Position numbers and translations under genes: made by a program
Shown here: one piece after another, positions 1 to 10,469 of the stretch
Layout: each line of letters begins with the position of its first letter
Position numbering within the stretch: position 1 is the first letter of the stretch
Notes under the pieces: model-generated
Databases searched by the model: none
The model's input: the letters and a program-made list of their open reading frames with translations, nothing else
What the model was told of the DNA's origin: nothing
Source of the DNA: Flavobacterium sp. NG2
Lineage (GTDB): Bacteria > Bacteroidota > Bacteroidia > Flavobacteriales > Flavobacteriaceae
DNA length: 64,000 bases
Direction of reading: 5' to 3'
NCBI RefSeq assembly: GCF_034119845.1
Contig: NZ_CP139420.1
Location: forward strand, 3,350,001 to 3,414,000

Positions 1-2589
1 GACTTCAACAAAGGACAAAATGTAACTGCCGAAAGTTTAATCAATGGTCGTATCTCTGGAGTTAATGTAACAGGAGGAGGAGCACCAGGAGCCAAAGCGG
101 ATATCCGTATTCGTGGAGGATCTTCTTTAAATGCATCTAATGACCCTCTTATTATTTTAGATGGCTTGCCTTTGAGTAATGCTACACCAAGCGGTGCTAC
201 CAGTATCCTTTCGACTATTGACCCAAATGATATTGAATCATTTACGGTTTTAAAAGATGCTTCGGCAGCAGCTATTTACGGTTCTAGAGCAGCCAATGGT
301 GTGATTGTAATTACTACAAAAAAAGGTTCAAAAGGAGCAATCAAAGTTTCTTTTAGCTCTCAAACTGGAATCAATACAGTAGCAAACACTGTAGATGTTT
401 TAGGAGCCGATGAATTTCGTGCTTTGGTAAACGAAAAAGGAACTGCTGCAAAAATAGCAAAATTAGGAACTGCTAACACAAATTGGCAAGATGAAATCTT
501 TCAAACAGTTATCACGACTAATAATAATATCTCAGCAAGTGGTGCTTTATTTAATAAAGTTCCGGCTAGAATATCTGTAGGGAATACAACCAATCCTGGG
601 ATTTTGAAAAATACTAGTTTTGAAAGAACAACAACCTCACTTTCTTTGAATCCTGTATTGTTTGACAATCACTTACGAATTGACATTAGTGGAAACCTAT
701 CTTTCAGTAAAAACAGATTTCAAGATGAAGGAAGAGTTATTGGTAGTGCTATCGGATTTGATCCAACACAACCAGTATCTGTTGCAGGTTCTCGTTATGG
801 AGGTTATTTTGAATGGTTAGAGTCAAACGGAAACGTAAACTTACTAGCCGCTAAAAATCCAGTTGCCCTTTTAAATCAAACAGACAACAGAGCGACCTCA
901 ACCAGAAAATGGGGAAATGTACGTTTGGATTATAAATTTCACTTCTTGGAAGACTTGCGTATCATTACAGAACTTGGAATTGATAGATACGACGGAAGTG
1001 GTTATACAAACGTAAGTACTGAAAGTATCACAGGTTTTCAACCAAGAAACTTTAGTGAACCAAACTGGGTGAATCTTGGTGGTCATACTAACTTTACAGA
1101 TGCTAGACAAAATAAAAACTTAAATACTTATTTTAATTACACTAAAAATTTAACCTCAAAATTAAAATTAGACGCTACCGCTGGTTATAACTACCAATTA
1201 TTTCAAAGAGTAGGTTACAAATCAGGACAAACAGTAGAGCCAAATCCGCTTGAAGATGTAGAAACAGATGCTGACATCAATTTACAGTCTTATTTTGGTC
1301 GTTTGATTATGAATTTTGATAGTAAATATTTATTGACTGTTAACTACAGAAGAGATGGTTCTTCACGTTTCTCAAAAGAAAATAGATGGGCAAACTTTGC
1401 TGGAGCTGCTTTTGCTTGGAATCTTTCAGAGGAAAATTTCTTAAAAGACAACCGTACGATATCAAATCTTAAACTTCGTGTAGGTTATGGAGAAACAGGT
1501 CAACAAGACATCTCAGCTTCTTATGATTACCTAAGAAGAGTAACTTTGGGAACCATTAACTCACAATACATCTTTGGAAATACTGTTTATCCAGTTGCTC
1601 GTATTGAAGGTTATAATGAAAACATCAAATGGGAAGAAATCACCGAAACTAACATTGGTTTAGACTACGGTTTATTTGATAATAAAATCAGCGGTTCGTT
1701 AAACTACTTTAATAAAAAATCAAACGATCTTTTGGCTTTTATCGCTTATCCTGATGGAGCCAACTTAAGAAACTCAGGTTTTGCTAATATTGGAAGTGTT
1801 AATACCAATGGTGTTGAATTTAGTATCGAATCTGATGTAATCAAAAATGATAACTTAAAATGGAACCTTGCCTTTAATGCAACTTACATCAAACAAGAGG
1901 TTTCTGATTTAGGAATTACTGTTCCTGGCTTCCAAGGATATACTACGGGAGACATTCAAGGAGGTAGTAATAACAAAATCCAGATTAACTCTGTAGGTTA
2001 TGCTCCTAATTCGTTTTTTGTATACGAACAATTATATGATTCGAATAAAAAACCTATCCAAGGTGCTTATGTAGACAGAAACAATGACGGTTCTATAGAC
2101 AACTTAGATCGTTATAGATTCAAGAAACCTGCTGCTGATTACAGTTTTGGATTGTTTAGTACAACTAACTACAAAAACTTTGACTTCACAATGAGCTGGA
2201 GAGCAAGTTTAGGAAACTATATTTATGACAATGTGAGCTCAGATAAAGGCTATTTAGATGCTGCTTTAAGAAGAGATACCGATTTGTCAAATATTTCAAC
2301 TGATTATTACAATACGGGATTCACATTTGAAGACAACGGAACTCAAAGAGCGTTCTCTGATTATTTTGTAAAAGACGCTTCTTTTATTAAACTAGACAAT
2401 ATCAATTTAGGATATACGCTTGACAAATCAGTGACTAAATCGTTTACACTTCGATTTTCAGCAGGGGTTCAAAATGTATTGACAATCACGAAATACGACG
2501 GATTAGATCCTGAAAAATTCAACGGTATTGATGGTAATATCTATCCTAGAGCAAGAACGTATTTGTTTGGAGTAAATGCCAATTTCTAA
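1..2589 (+). CDS. susC: SusC-type TonB-dependent outer membrane transporter, 5' truncated by the window
   Basis: Outer membrane TonB-dependent channel that imports oligosaccharides captured by its SusD partner. The frame is open from base 1, so the signal peptide, CarboxypepD-regulatory-like domain and TonB box lie outside the window; 862 residues remain. The visible part begins in the plug domain ([30 protein letters not shown], a classic SusC plug signature), followed by a long beta-barrel ending in an aromatic residue (GVNANF), as usual for barrel assembly. An internal TTG at 166 is not the start, because the homology continues upstream of it. susD follows after 41 nt, then a SusE-like gene and two GH13 amylases, so starch or maltodextrin is the likely substrate. 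The family call is certain; the substrate is inferred from neighbours. Confidence 0.96.
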   Translation, partial: DFNKGQNVTAESLINGRISGVNVTGGGAPGAKADIRIRGGSSLNASNDPLIILDGLPLSNATPSGATSILSTIDPNDIESFTVLKDASAAAIYGSRAANGVIVITTKKGSKGAIKVSFSSQTGINTVANTVDVLGADEFRALVNEKGTAAKIAKLGTANTNWQDEIFQTVITTNNNISASGALFNKVPARISVGNTTNPGILKNTSFERTTTSLSLNPVLFDNHLRIDISGNLSFSKNRFQDEGRVIGSAIGFDPTQPVSVAGSRYGGYFEWLESNGNVNLLAAKNPVALLNQTDNRATSTRKWGNVRLDYKFHFLEDLRIITELGIDRYDGSGYTNVSTESITGFQPRNFSEPNWVNLGGHTNFTDARQNKNLNTYFNYTKNLTSKLKLDATAGYNYQLFQRVGYKSGQTVEPNPLEDVETDADINLQSYFGRLIMNFDSKYLLTVNYRRDGSSRFSKENRWANFAGAAFAWNLSEENFLKDNRTISNLKLRVGYGETGQQDISASYDYLRRVTLGTINSQYIFGNTVYPVARIEGYNENIKWEEITETNIGLDYGLFDNKISGSLNYFNKKSNDLLAFIAYPDGANLRNSGFANIGSVNTNGVEFSIESDVIKNDNLKWNLAFNATYIKQEVSDLGITVPGFQGYTTGDIQGGSNNKIQINSVGYAPNSFFVYEQLYDSNKKPIQGAYVDRNNDGSIDNLDRYRFKKPAADYSFGLFSTTNYKNFDFTMSWRASLGNYIYDNVSSDKGYLDAALRRDTDLSNISTDYYNTGFTFEDNGTQRAFSDYFVKDASFIKLDNINLGYTLDKSVTKSFTLRFSAGVQNVLTITKYDGLDPEKFNGIDGNIYPRARTYLFGVNANF

Positions 2590-2630
2590 AAATAAATACA
2601 TCTATTTTCTAACTAAAAAAAACAAATAAA

Positions 2631-4238
2631 ATGAAAAATTCATTTAAATATATATCCTATTTACTCCTATTAATTTTAGGTTTGAATATGACCCTTACTT
2701 CATGTACCAATGACTTGGAAGTAATCCCAACAGATGATGATGAATTCCTATCTGAAACCTTCTTTGAAAATCCTAATTCCTACATGCAAGTATTGTCAAA
2801 AATGTATTCTGGACTTTATGTAGGAGGTAATGATGGTGACGGAAGTGCTGATATTACTGGTATTGGTGGTGACTTTAGTAGTTATTTGCGTTTGCTTTTT
2901 GTAATGCAAGAATTCACTACAGACGAAGCTATTATTGCTTGGGCTGATGGAACCTTACCTACATTAAACACTCAAAAATGGTCTCCTAATAATGAGTTTT
3001 TATACGGTGTTTACTCTAGAGCTTTTTACCAAATTAGTCTTTCGAATGAGTTTTTAAGACAAACTACTGACGAAAAACTAACGGCTAGAGGTGTTGACGC
3101 TGCCTTAAAAACACAAATTGCCACTTTTAGAGCAGAGGCTCGCTTTTTAAGAGCCTTCTCTTATACGCAATTGATGGATTTATTTGGAAATGTGCCAATC
3201 ACTACTGAAAATGATGCAGTAGGTTTTTATTACCCAGTACAAAAATCAAGAGCAGAAGTTTTTGCTTATGTAGAATCAGAATTAAAAGATTTAGACAACA
3301 GTCTGGCTCCTTCAAGAACAAATGAGTACGGACGTGTGGATAAAGCTGCTGCTAAATTCTTATTGGCACAAATTTATTTGAATGCCAAAGTATACACTGG
3401 AACGGAAAGAAATAACGATGCCGTTAAAGTATGTGCCGATGTTATCAACAATTCAGGATACACTTTTGCAAATGTTCCGTACCGTTACCTATTCTCAGCG
3501 GATAACGACCGTAATGGTGCACAAGTAGAAACTATTTTCCCAATCGTCAGTGATGGTAATGCAATTAGAGCGACTGGTGGTGGAATGAGTTTTATTCTTC
3601 ACGCTTCCATTGGAGGTAGCATGGATGCTGCGGCTCAAGGAATGAATGGTGGATGGCAAGGTATCCGTACCCGTAAAGAATTTGTTCAATTATTCCCAGA
3701 CGCTACAGCTACTGGAGATAAAAGAGGAACTTTTCATACGGATGGACAAACACTTGATATTGCTAACGTAGGTACTTTTACTAATGGTTATGCTGTTAAA
3801 AAGTATACCAATGTAAATGCTGACGGAAGCGCAGCACAACGTAATGATATTCCTGATACAGATTTCCCTGTATTTAGAATTGCTGATGCGTATTTAATGT
3901 ATGCCGAAGCCACTCTTAGAGGTGCTGCTGATGGTAATCTTACTACTGCTTTAGGTTATGTGAACAAAATCAGAGCAAGAGCAAACGCTTCGACTATTTT
4001 GGCAACCGACTTAACTCTTGATTTTATTTTGGCCGAAAGAGGACGTGAATTGTTTTGGGAATGTCACAGAAGAACTGATTTAATTCGTTTTGGAAAATTC
4101 TCAGGAGGAAGTAAAATTTGGCAATGGAAAGGTGGTACTAAAGATGGTGCCTCAACAGAATCTTTCAGAGATTTAATGCCAATTCCATCAACTGCTATTC
4201 AAGCAAACCCAACCTTGAAACAAAATACAGGTTACTAA
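2631..4238 (+). CDS. susD: SusD-like starch-binding outer membrane lipoprotein
   Basis: Surface glycan-binding lipoprotein that forms the lid of the SusC transporter. The 535-residue product starts with a lipoprotein signal ending in LTSC (Cys25), then the SusD N-terminal region and helical TPR-like repeats (for example FRAEARFLRAFSYTQLMDLF, then DKAAAKFLLAQIYLNAKV). The typical SusD C-terminal block is present: FPVFRIADAYLMYAEA, then ILAERGRELFWECHRRTDLIRF, ending in a PIPSTAIQANPTLKQN motif. Length is normal for the family. It lies 41 nt after susC and 30 nt before the susE-like gene, so the three are probably one transcript. The starch assignment rests on the amylases downstream. Confidence 0.95.
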   Translation: MKNSFKYISYLLLLILGLNMTLTSCTNDLEVIPTDDDEFLSETFFENPNSYMQVLSKMYSGLYVGGNDGDGSADITGIGGDFSSYLRLLFVMQEFTTDEAIIAWADGTLPTLNTQKWSPNNEFLYGVYSRAFYQISLSNEFLRQTTDEKLTARGVDAALKTQIATFRAEARFLRAFSYTQLMDLFGNVPITTENDAVGFYYPVQKSRAEVFAYVESELKDLDNSLAPSRTNEYGRVDKAAAKFLLAQIYLNAKVYTGTERNNDAVKVCADVINNSGYTFANVPYRYLFSADNDRNGAQVETIFPIVSDGNAIRATGGGMSFILHASIGGSMDAAAQGMNGGWQGIRTRKEFVQLFPDATATGDKRGTFHTDGQTLDIANVGTFTNGYAVKKYTNVNADGSAAQRNDIPDTDFPVFRIADAYLMYAEATLRGAADGNLTTALGYVNKIRARANASTILATDLTLDFILAERGRELFWECHRRTDLIRFGKFSGGSKIWQWKGGTKDGASTESFRDLMPIPSTAIQANPTLKQNTGY

Positions 4239-4268
4239 ACTGACTTTTAATTTATAAAAACTATACAA

Positions 4269-5390
4269 TTGAAAAAGATATCAAAAATTTTAATAGCTTT
4301 TATCAGCGCATTCGCCGTATCCTGTACTGCCGATGCTGTAGATACTAGAACCGTAGTCGAAGGCCTAACTATCCCAGAAATATCCACACCTGTGAGTGGG
4401 AAAGTTTTTGTCCTTAAAGAAGAGAACAGCGCAACTGTAGCTGACAAATTTGTATGGACTCCTGCCCAATTTTCAAAAGATGTGGTAGTAACATACACCT
4501 TAATGATGGATGTTAAAGGAGGAAATTTTACCAAACCTCAAATCTTAGCCACAACTAGTGATATCACTGAAGCTTCAGTAACAGTGAAAACTTTGAACCA
4601 AGCGGCGATTGAATTAGGCGCGGTAACAGGTACTCCTACTCTATTCGATGTTAAAGTCAAATCTAGTCTTTCAGGAGCCTTAGTAAAAACATCTCAAAAT
4701 AGCTATACCATTAGTGTTAACGCTTATACTGGATTAGTTAACTATCCTTATACTGATTGGTATTTTGTAGGAGATGCAACAGTTGCTGGTTGGGATAATA
4801 ACAAAGACAACCAACCTTTATTTAGAGGTGGTACGAACACTAAAGAATACAAATTTACTGGTTATTTCAAAGCGGGTTATTTCAAACTGATTTCAACGCT
4901 AGGAAAATGGGCACCAATGTACGGTAAAGGAGCAGGAGGAAAACTTGTTGCTAGAAATACAGAAGCAGATGCTGACCCTGATAGTTTCCAAATCACAACT
5001 GCTGGTTATTATACCTTCACTATGAATGTTGAAACATTGACTTATACTTTAGTAGCTTATGATGCTAGTGCCGCAACAACATACACAAGAGCAGGTTATA
5101 TCGGTTCGTCAAGAACTGGAACTGATGCTGGTTGGGCTGGTGATGATACCGCTATGACCAAGTCCACTTTTGACCCTCATATCTGGACATTAAAAACGGC
5201 ATTATTTGATGGAAAAGGAAAATTCAGAGCTAATAATTCTTGGGATAAAAACTGGGGAGGTGATACAGCTTTCTCTGGATTCCCTACCAACGGTGCTAGT
5301 GGAGGTGATATTCCCGTTGCTAAATCTAAATATAAAATTTACTTTAATGATTTAGATGGCAGTTACCTAATGCTACCAAACCAAGAATAA
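4269..5390 (+). CDS. susE: SusE/SusF-like starch-binding outer membrane lipoprotein
   Basis: Probable surface starch-binding accessory lipoprotein of the Sus complex, 373 residues, close to Bacteroides SusE in length. The lipoprotein signal has lipobox AVSC (Cys19). A SusE-type N-terminal beta domain (about residues 30-150) is followed by two repeated starch-binding-like modules: one has DWYFVGDATVAGWDNN and FKLISTLGKWAPMYGKGAGG, the other has AGYIGSSRTGTDAGWAGDD. These W- and G-rich modules resemble the CBMs of SusE/F. The only possible start is a TTG at 4269: an in-frame TAA lies at 4248-4250 and no ATG intervenes. Initiation may be helped by coupling to susD, which ends 30 nt upstream. A hairpin terminator lies 28 nt after the stop. 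Family membership is likely; SusE versus SusF cannot be separated here. Confidence 0.85.
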   Translation: MKKISKILIAFISAFAVSCTADAVDTRTVVEGLTIPEISTPVSGKVFVLKEENSATVADKFVWTPAQFSKDVVVTYTLMMDVKGGNFTKPQILATTSDITEASVTVKTLNQAAIELGAVTGTPTLFDVKVKSSLSGALVKTSQNSYTISVNAYTGLVNYPYTDWYFVGDATVAGWDNNKDNQPLFRGGTNTKEYKFTGYFKAGYFKLISTLGKWAPMYGKGAGGKLVARNTEADADPDSFQITTAGYYTFTMNVETLTYTLVAYDASAATTYTRAGYIGSSRTGTDAGWAGDDTAMTKSTFDPHIWTLKTALFDGKGKFRANNSWDKNWGGDTAFSGFPTNGASGGDIPVAKSKYKIYFNDLDGSYLMLPNQE

Positions 5391-5417
5391 AACAGAAACT
5401 AAAAACTAAAAACCAAA

Positions 5418-5447
5418 AGGGTTATCCATTACGATAGCCCTTTTTTT
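5418..5447 (+). terminator. rho-independent terminator after susE
   Basis: Hairpin AGGGTTATC / GATAGCCCT (9 bp with one G-U pair, 6-nt loop) followed by a run of seven T. It ends only about 14 nt before the ATG of the next gene on the same strand, so it would attenuate rather than separate expression of susCDE and the amylase. Confidence 0.85.
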
Positions 5448-5460
5448 ACCCCTATAAATA

Positions 5461-8343
5461 ATGAAAAACACTTTACTATACTTGTTTTTACTGCTTTCAA
5501 TGGGAATATTTGCCCAACAACAAACAGTAACCTATTCTATAAGTCCACCAACATTTGAAGAAACGACTGAAATAACAATTACCATCAACGGAAACAGTAT
5601 AAACGAAACTCTGTGGGGTATTTCCAATAATGAATTGTATATGTGGGCATGGGCTTTTGACACAAACGATACCACGCAAAAAGGAACTCCTAACAACGGA
5701 TCATGGGATGCTTCTTCCACTGCGAGCAAATTTACCTATAATGCACTATCAGACACCTATACCAAAATCATCACTCCTACCACTTATTTCAATACTACAA
5801 GCATCGGTAAAATAGGATTTCTTATTAAAGCTAAAAATGGTAATGGCGACAAAAAATCACAGGACATTACAGTTGAAGTAGGTATTTTTCAAGTTACAAT
5901 GACTACTCCTAATGAAAACAGTACTACTATTATCAATTCAGGTGCTAGCTATACTATTACAGCTAATAACTCTGGTGGAAACGCTAATTACAACTTAAAG
6001 TCTAATGGTAATTCGATACACACTTCTGTAAATTCATCCACTTATAATCATACTATTTCAAATGTGACCACCAATCAAAACTTTAGTTTAGAGGTTACCC
6101 AAGGAACTACAACAATAATCAAAAAGTTTACGGTTATTGTAAATCCAAATACGGTTTCTCAAGCTATGCCTAGTGGATTGGTTGATGGTATTAATTACGA
6201 TGCTTCGAATACCACTCATGCAACTTTAGTTTTGGATGCACCACTAAAAGATTTTGTATATGTAGCGGGTAGTTTCAATAATTGGGAACCTACTGCAGCT
6301 TATGCTATGAAAAAAGATCCAACAACAGGTAAATTCTGGTTGGAATTGACCAATTTGACTTCTGGAGTTAATTATACCTATCAATACTGGGTGGGCGAAA
6401 CAACGCCTATTGCTAATTCTCCTGCCTTAGTAAAAACCGCCGACCCCTACTCTACTTTAGTGTTATCTCCTTTCGATGATGCTTATATTCCTTCTGCTTC
6501 CTATCCTAATTTACCTGCTTATCCTGTAGGTCAAGAACGTGAAGTAACGGTTTTACAAACGGGACAAACAGCCTACGCTTGGAGTACAGCAACGACAAAT
6601 TTTGTTAAACCAGCCAAAGAAAACCTAATCGTCTATGAAGTTTTAGTTCGTGATTTTGATGCCAATAAAAACTACCAAGACCTGATTAACCGAATTGCAT
6701 ATTTCAAAAAATTAAATATCAATGCTATCGAATTATTGCCCGTTATGGAATTTGAGGGGAATGAAAGCTGGGGATACAACACTTCTTTCCACATGGCATT
6801 AGACAAATTTTATGGAACATCAACCAAATTCAAAGAATTAGTAGATGTGTGTCACCAAAACGGAATTGCAGTAATTCTTGATGTTGCTTTGAATCATGCC
6901 TTTGGTAGAAACCCAATGGTGCGCATGTGGATGAATGATGCCGATGGAGATGGCTGGGGAAGCCCTTCGGTTGAAAATCCATATTTCAATACCGTTGCCA
7001 AACATACTTACTCTGTTGGAGAAGATTTCAACCACCAACAGCCTTTGACTCAAAACTATGTCAAAAGAGTTATTAAACATTGGATTGAAGAATATAAAAT
7101 TGATGGTTTCCGTTGGGATTTGACCAAAGGTTTTACACAAAACTGTACTGCTAGTGATGAATCCTGTACCAATGCATACCAACAAGACAGAGTAGATATT
7201 TTAAAATCGTATGCTGATTACTCTTGGAATTTAGACCCTACACATTACACTATTTTTGAACATTTAGGAACTGATGGCGAAGAACAACAATGGGCAAACT
7301 ACCGTATTAATGAATTACCTAGCAAGGGAATTATGATTTGGGGAAAAATGACCAATGAGTACAACCAATTGACAATGGGTTATAATTCTGATAATAATTT
7401 TAATAGAATGAATAGCTCATCAAGAGGTTTTACTGCCAATAGGCTGATGGGATACGCTGAGAGTCATGATGAAGAACGATTGATGTATAAAAACATCCAA
7501 TACGGAAATAGTTCCAATAGTGCTCACAATGTAAAAGAAACTAATATCGCTTTGTCAAGAATGTCGGCTTTAGGTGCAGTAAGCTTGCTTGTTCCTGGTC
7601 CCAAAATGATTTGGCATTTTGGAGAACTTGGAATGGAAAATTCTATTTTCAGTTGTAACAATGGTACTGTAAATACAGATTTTGACGTCACTTCAGGCGA
7701 TTGTAAATTGGACACCAAACCTCAACCACAATGGGTAAACGATTGGTTAAATGAAATCAATAGAAAGAAAATCTATAACGATTGGTCCAAAATGATTGCT
7801 TTAAAAACTACGGAACCCGTTTTCCTTGGTACAGCTGTAATCAACAGTGGCAACACTTTACAGCCTAATATTAAAATTAGCAATAGTACTTTATCTAGTA
7901 ACGTATTGAAAGATGTTTTGATATTGACCAACTTTGACGTCGTTGCTCAAAATGTGGCTACGGAGTTTCCTTATGCAGGAACTTGGTACGACCTAATGGA
8001 CAATACAGCAATTACGATTACAGATGTCAATGTAACAATCAACATTGCCGCAGGACAATTTAAAATTTACGGTAATAAACAAGCTGTACTTGACATCGAA
8101 AATTATGAAAAACAGTCTTCGTTAATTGCCTATCCAAATCCTACAAAAGATTTTTTTAGTCTAAACACTGCGGTAACTAAGATAGAGATCTATTCGCTCA
8201 CTGGAAAACGCATCAAGAGCTTTTCTTCAGCACAACCGAAAGGGCATTTGTTTGCTATTCAAGAATTGAACAAAGGAATCTATTTGGTTAAAATAGAAAC
8301 CGATACTCATTCGATACAAATCATCAAACTAATTAAAGAATAA
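5461..8343 (+). CDS. Secreted GH13 alpha-amylase with CBM48-like module and T9SS type A sorting domain
   Basis: Extracellular or cell-surface alpha-glucan hydrolase of 960 residues. A signal peptide (MKNTLLYLFLLLSMGIFAQ) precedes about 220 residues of Ig-like beta structure, then a CBM48-like module near residues 250-340 (VYVAGSFNNWEP). The GH13 TIM barrel begins near residue 390 (VYEVLVRDF). All four GH13 regions are visible: DVALNH (474-479), GFRWD with nucleophile Asp553, IFEHLG with acid/base Glu600, and ESHDEE with Asp670. The last about 75 residues (YPNPTKD, then SLTGKRIKSF, then LNKGIYLVKIE) form a type IX secretion sorting domain, so the enzyme is exported across the outer membrane. 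It would start starch breakdown outside the cell, in the role SusG plays in Bacteroides, but it is not a lipoprotein. The exact bond specificity cannot be read from sequence. Confidence 0.93.
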   Translation: MKNTLLYLFLLLSMGIFAQQQTVTYSISPPTFEETTEITITINGNSINETLWGISNNELYMWAWAFDTNDTTQKGTPNNGSWDASSTASKFTYNALSDTYTKIITPTTYFNTTSIGKIGFLIKAKNGNGDKKSQDITVEVGIFQVTMTTPNENSTTIINSGASYTITANNSGGNANYNLKSNGNSIHTSVNSSTYNHTISNVTTNQNFSLEVTQGTTTIIKKFTVIVNPNTVSQAMPSGLVDGINYDASNTTHATLVLDAPLKDFVYVAGSFNNWEPTAAYAMKKDPTTGKFWLELTNLTSGVNYTYQYWVGETTPIANSPALVKTADPYSTLVLSPFDDAYIPSASYPNLPAYPVGQEREVTVLQTGQTAYAWSTATTNFVKPAKENLIVYEVLVRDFDANKNYQDLINRIAYFKKLNINAIELLPVMEFEGNESWGYNTSFHMALDKFYGTSTKFKELVDVCHQNGIAVILDVALNHAFGRNPMVRMWMNDADGDGWGSPSVENPYFNTVAKHTYSVGEDFNHQQPLTQNYVKRVIKHWIEEYKIDGFRWDLTKGFTQNCTASDESCTNAYQQDRVDILKSYADYSWNLDPTHYTIFEHLGTDGEEQQWANYRINELPSKGIMIWGKMTNEYNQLTMGYNSDNNFNRMNSSSRGFTANRLMGYAESHDEERLMYKNIQYGNSSNSAHNVKETNIALSRMSALGAVSLLVPGPKMIWHFGELGMENSIFSCNNGTVNTDFDVTSGDCKLDTKPQPQWVNDWLNEINRKKIYNDWSKMIALKTTEPVFLGTAVINSGNTLQPNIKISNSTLSSNVLKDVLILTNFDVVAQNVATEFPYAGTWYDLMDNTAITITDVNVTINIAAGQFKIYGNKQAVLDIENYEKQSSLIAYPNPTKDFFSLNTAVTKIEIYSLTGKRIKSFSSAQPKGHLFAIQELNKGIYLVKIETDTHSIQIIKLIKE

Positions 8344-8351
8344 TTTTTTTT

Positions 8352-8461
8352 AAACACATAAGTGCGTCCTTAGAAAATTAGTTGTTACACTTTTTAGTAA
8401 ATCAAAACTATCTGTACGATTGATATACTATAACTTTCTATTCAACCTAGCTTATGTGTTT
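8352..8461. repeat. Inverted-repeat element with AAACACATAAG ends
   Basis: AAACACATAAG at 8352-8362 is exactly inverted at 8451-8461 (CTTATGTGTTT, followed by more T). The arms are separated by 88 nt and fill the gap between the two amylase genes. The ends match the elements at 13751-13930 and the array at 35163. The right T tract could let a long-range stem end transcription of the upstream amylase. Confidence 0.7.
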
Positions 8462-8491
8462 TTTTTTACTAACTCTTAGTTTATAATAATC

Positions 8492-10357
8492 ATGCATTGG
8501 ATTACAAATCATATAAAAATTAAAAAAGGATTAGTACTCATACTGGTACTTTTTTCGCTAAACACTTACGCCCAAATTCAAAAAGTCGAACCTCCTTTTT
8601 GGTACGCTGGCATGCACAATCCCGAATTACAAATTGTTTTTTATGGTAAAAACATTGCGGTAAATGAAGTTTCAGTTTCACATAAAGTAGTCATTAAAGA
8701 AGTTCTTAAAACCGAAAATCCAAATTATCTATTTGTTACTATCGATACTAAAAACGTTCCTGCGCAAGAACTTGTTTTTTCATTTTTGAAAAACAAAAAA
8801 ATACAGTTTACCCAAAACTATTCTTTAAAACAACGTAGAGATAATTCGGCTTTACGCCAAAGTTATGATGCTTCCGATTTGATTTACCTTATCATGCCGG
8901 ATCGTTTTTCAAATGGAAACTCTGATAATGACAGCCACAAATCAGTTACAGAGAAAATGAATCGTAGCAAGTCCTCTGGTCGTCACGGTGGCGATATCGA
9001 AGGTATTATTCAGCATTTAGACTATTTAAAAGAATTAGGAGTTACCGCCGTTTGGAACACACCGCTATGCGAAGACAATGATGCTGAAGGTTCTTATCAC
9101 GGCTACGGCCAATCGGATGTATATAAAATTGATCCTCGATATGGTACTAATGAAGATTACCTAAGACTTTCAACCGAATTGCATAAAAAAGATATGAAAC
9201 TCATCCTTGACTATGTAACTAATCACTGGGGAGCCCAACACTGGATGATGAAGGACTTGCCTACTTATGATTGGATTCATCAATTTCCAGGTTATGCGCA
9301 GACCAATTATCGAATGACAACTCAATTTGATCCAAATGCTTCATTAATTGACACTAAAATGTGCGTGGACGGTTGGTTTGTAAAATCGATGCCCGACTTG
9401 AATCAATCGAATCCATTGGTATTGAATTATTTGATTCAAAATGCGATTTGGTGGATTGAATACGCCGATTTAGATGGCTTTAGAGTGGATACTTACTCCT
9501 ATAATGACAAAGCTGGCATTGCCAAATGGACCAAAGCCATCACCGATGAGTACCCTAATTTTAATATCGTAGGCGAAGTCTGGATGCACGACCAAGCTCA
9601 AATGGCCTATTGGCAAAAAGACAGTAAAATCGCTGCCATACAAAACTACAATTCGTATTTACCATCTGTGATGGACTTTACACTGATGGAAACTTTAGGA
9701 ACCGTTTTTAACGAAAACCAATCGGATTGGGACAAAGGATTGATTAAAATATACGAGAATTTTACGAATGATTTTTTGTATCCAAACCCCAACAATCTAC
9801 TGACTTTTGTTGAAAATCACGATACCCTACGCTTTAACGAAATTTATAAAAACGACTTTAAGAAATACCAAATGGCAATGGCTCTCATCGCCACTGTTCG
9901 TGGTATTCCCCAAATTTATTATGGGTCGGAAATTGGTATGGCAGGAAATAAGGACGAAGGTGATGGTGCCATCCGTTTGGACTTTCCTGGTGGTTGGAAA
10001 AGTGATGACAACAATGCTTTTTCCAAAGAAGGACGAACAGCTATGCAACAAGAGTTTTTTGATTTTTCGTCCAAATTATTTCAATGGCGAAAAAGGAATG
10101 AAGCCGTACATTTTGGTAAAATGACGCATTATATTCCGGAGAACAATGTGTATGTCTATTTCCGATATACCAATTCTAAAACAGTAATGGTAGTTATCAA
10201 TAACGGAACAGAAACACAAAAACTAAATACCAATCGATTTCAAGAAAACATCAAAAATTACACTTTGGGAAAAGATGTTATAACTGATAAAACTATCAAT
10301 TTAAAAACTGACTTTAGTATTGAAGCGCAAACCGTTTTGATTCTAGTATTAGAATAA
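8492..10357 (+). CDS. susA: Periplasmic GH13 neopullulanase/cyclomaltodextrinase, SusA-like
   Basis: Hydrolyses imported maltooligosaccharides in the periplasm. The 621 residues are close to Bacteroides SusA. A non-lipoprotein signal peptide ends near residue 28 (NTYAQ). The N-terminal cyclomaltodextrinase-type beta domain (about 28-120, WYAGMHNPELQIVFYGKN) is followed by the catalytic barrel: LIMPDRFSNGN, region I DYVTNH, region II GFRVD with nucleophile Asp333, region III GEVW with Glu362, and region IV ENHDTLR with His443 and Asp444. A C-terminal beta domain follows (about 530-621). There is no T9SS tail or lipobox, so cleavage to a soluble periplasmic enzyme fits. Together with susCDE and the secreted amylase this completes a starch pathway: cut outside, bind, import, cut again. 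Confidence 0.92.
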   Translation: MHWITNHIKIKKGLVLILVLFSLNTYAQIQKVEPPFWYAGMHNPELQIVFYGKNIAVNEVSVSHKVVIKEVLKTENPNYLFVTIDTKNVPAQELVFSFLKNKKIQFTQNYSLKQRRDNSALRQSYDASDLIYLIMPDRFSNGNSDNDSHKSVTEKMNRSKSSGRHGGDIEGIIQHLDYLKELGVTAVWNTPLCEDNDAEGSYHGYGQSDVYKIDPRYGTNEDYLRLSTELHKKDMKLILDYVTNHWGAQHWMMKDLPTYDWIHQFPGYAQTNYRMTTQFDPNASLIDTKMCVDGWFVKSMPDLNQSNPLVLNYLIQNAIWWIEYADLDGFRVDTYSYNDKAGIAKWTKAITDEYPNFNIVGEVWMHDQAQMAYWQKDSKIAAIQNYNSYLPSVMDFTLMETLGTVFNENQSDWDKGLIKIYENFTNDFLYPNPNNLLTFVENHDTLRFNEIYKNDFKKYQMAMALIATVRGIPQIYYGSEIGMAGNKDEGDGAIRLDFPGGWKSDDNNAFSKEGRTAMQQEFFDFSSKLFQWRKRNEAVHFGKMTHYIPENNVYVYFRYTNSKTVMVVINNGTETQKLNTNRFQENIKNYTLGKDVITDKTINLKTDFSIEAQTVLILVLE

Positions 10358-10469
10358 TAAAAATCCGCATTGTCAAACATGGCAATTTGACAACATAAAC
10401 AAAAAATAGTATAAATCAATAAGTTAACAAATACATTACCTTGCAGTTACTAATCAATTAAAAATAAAA

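Noticed and set aside
9807-10124. 105-residue + frame inside the susA gene
   Set aside because: Alternative frame of the GH13 enzyme; no signal or domain.
10371-10392. TGTCAAA/TTTGACA hairpin after susA, considered a terminator
   Set aside because: No T run follows the stem on the plus strand, so it is not supported as an intrinsic terminator.
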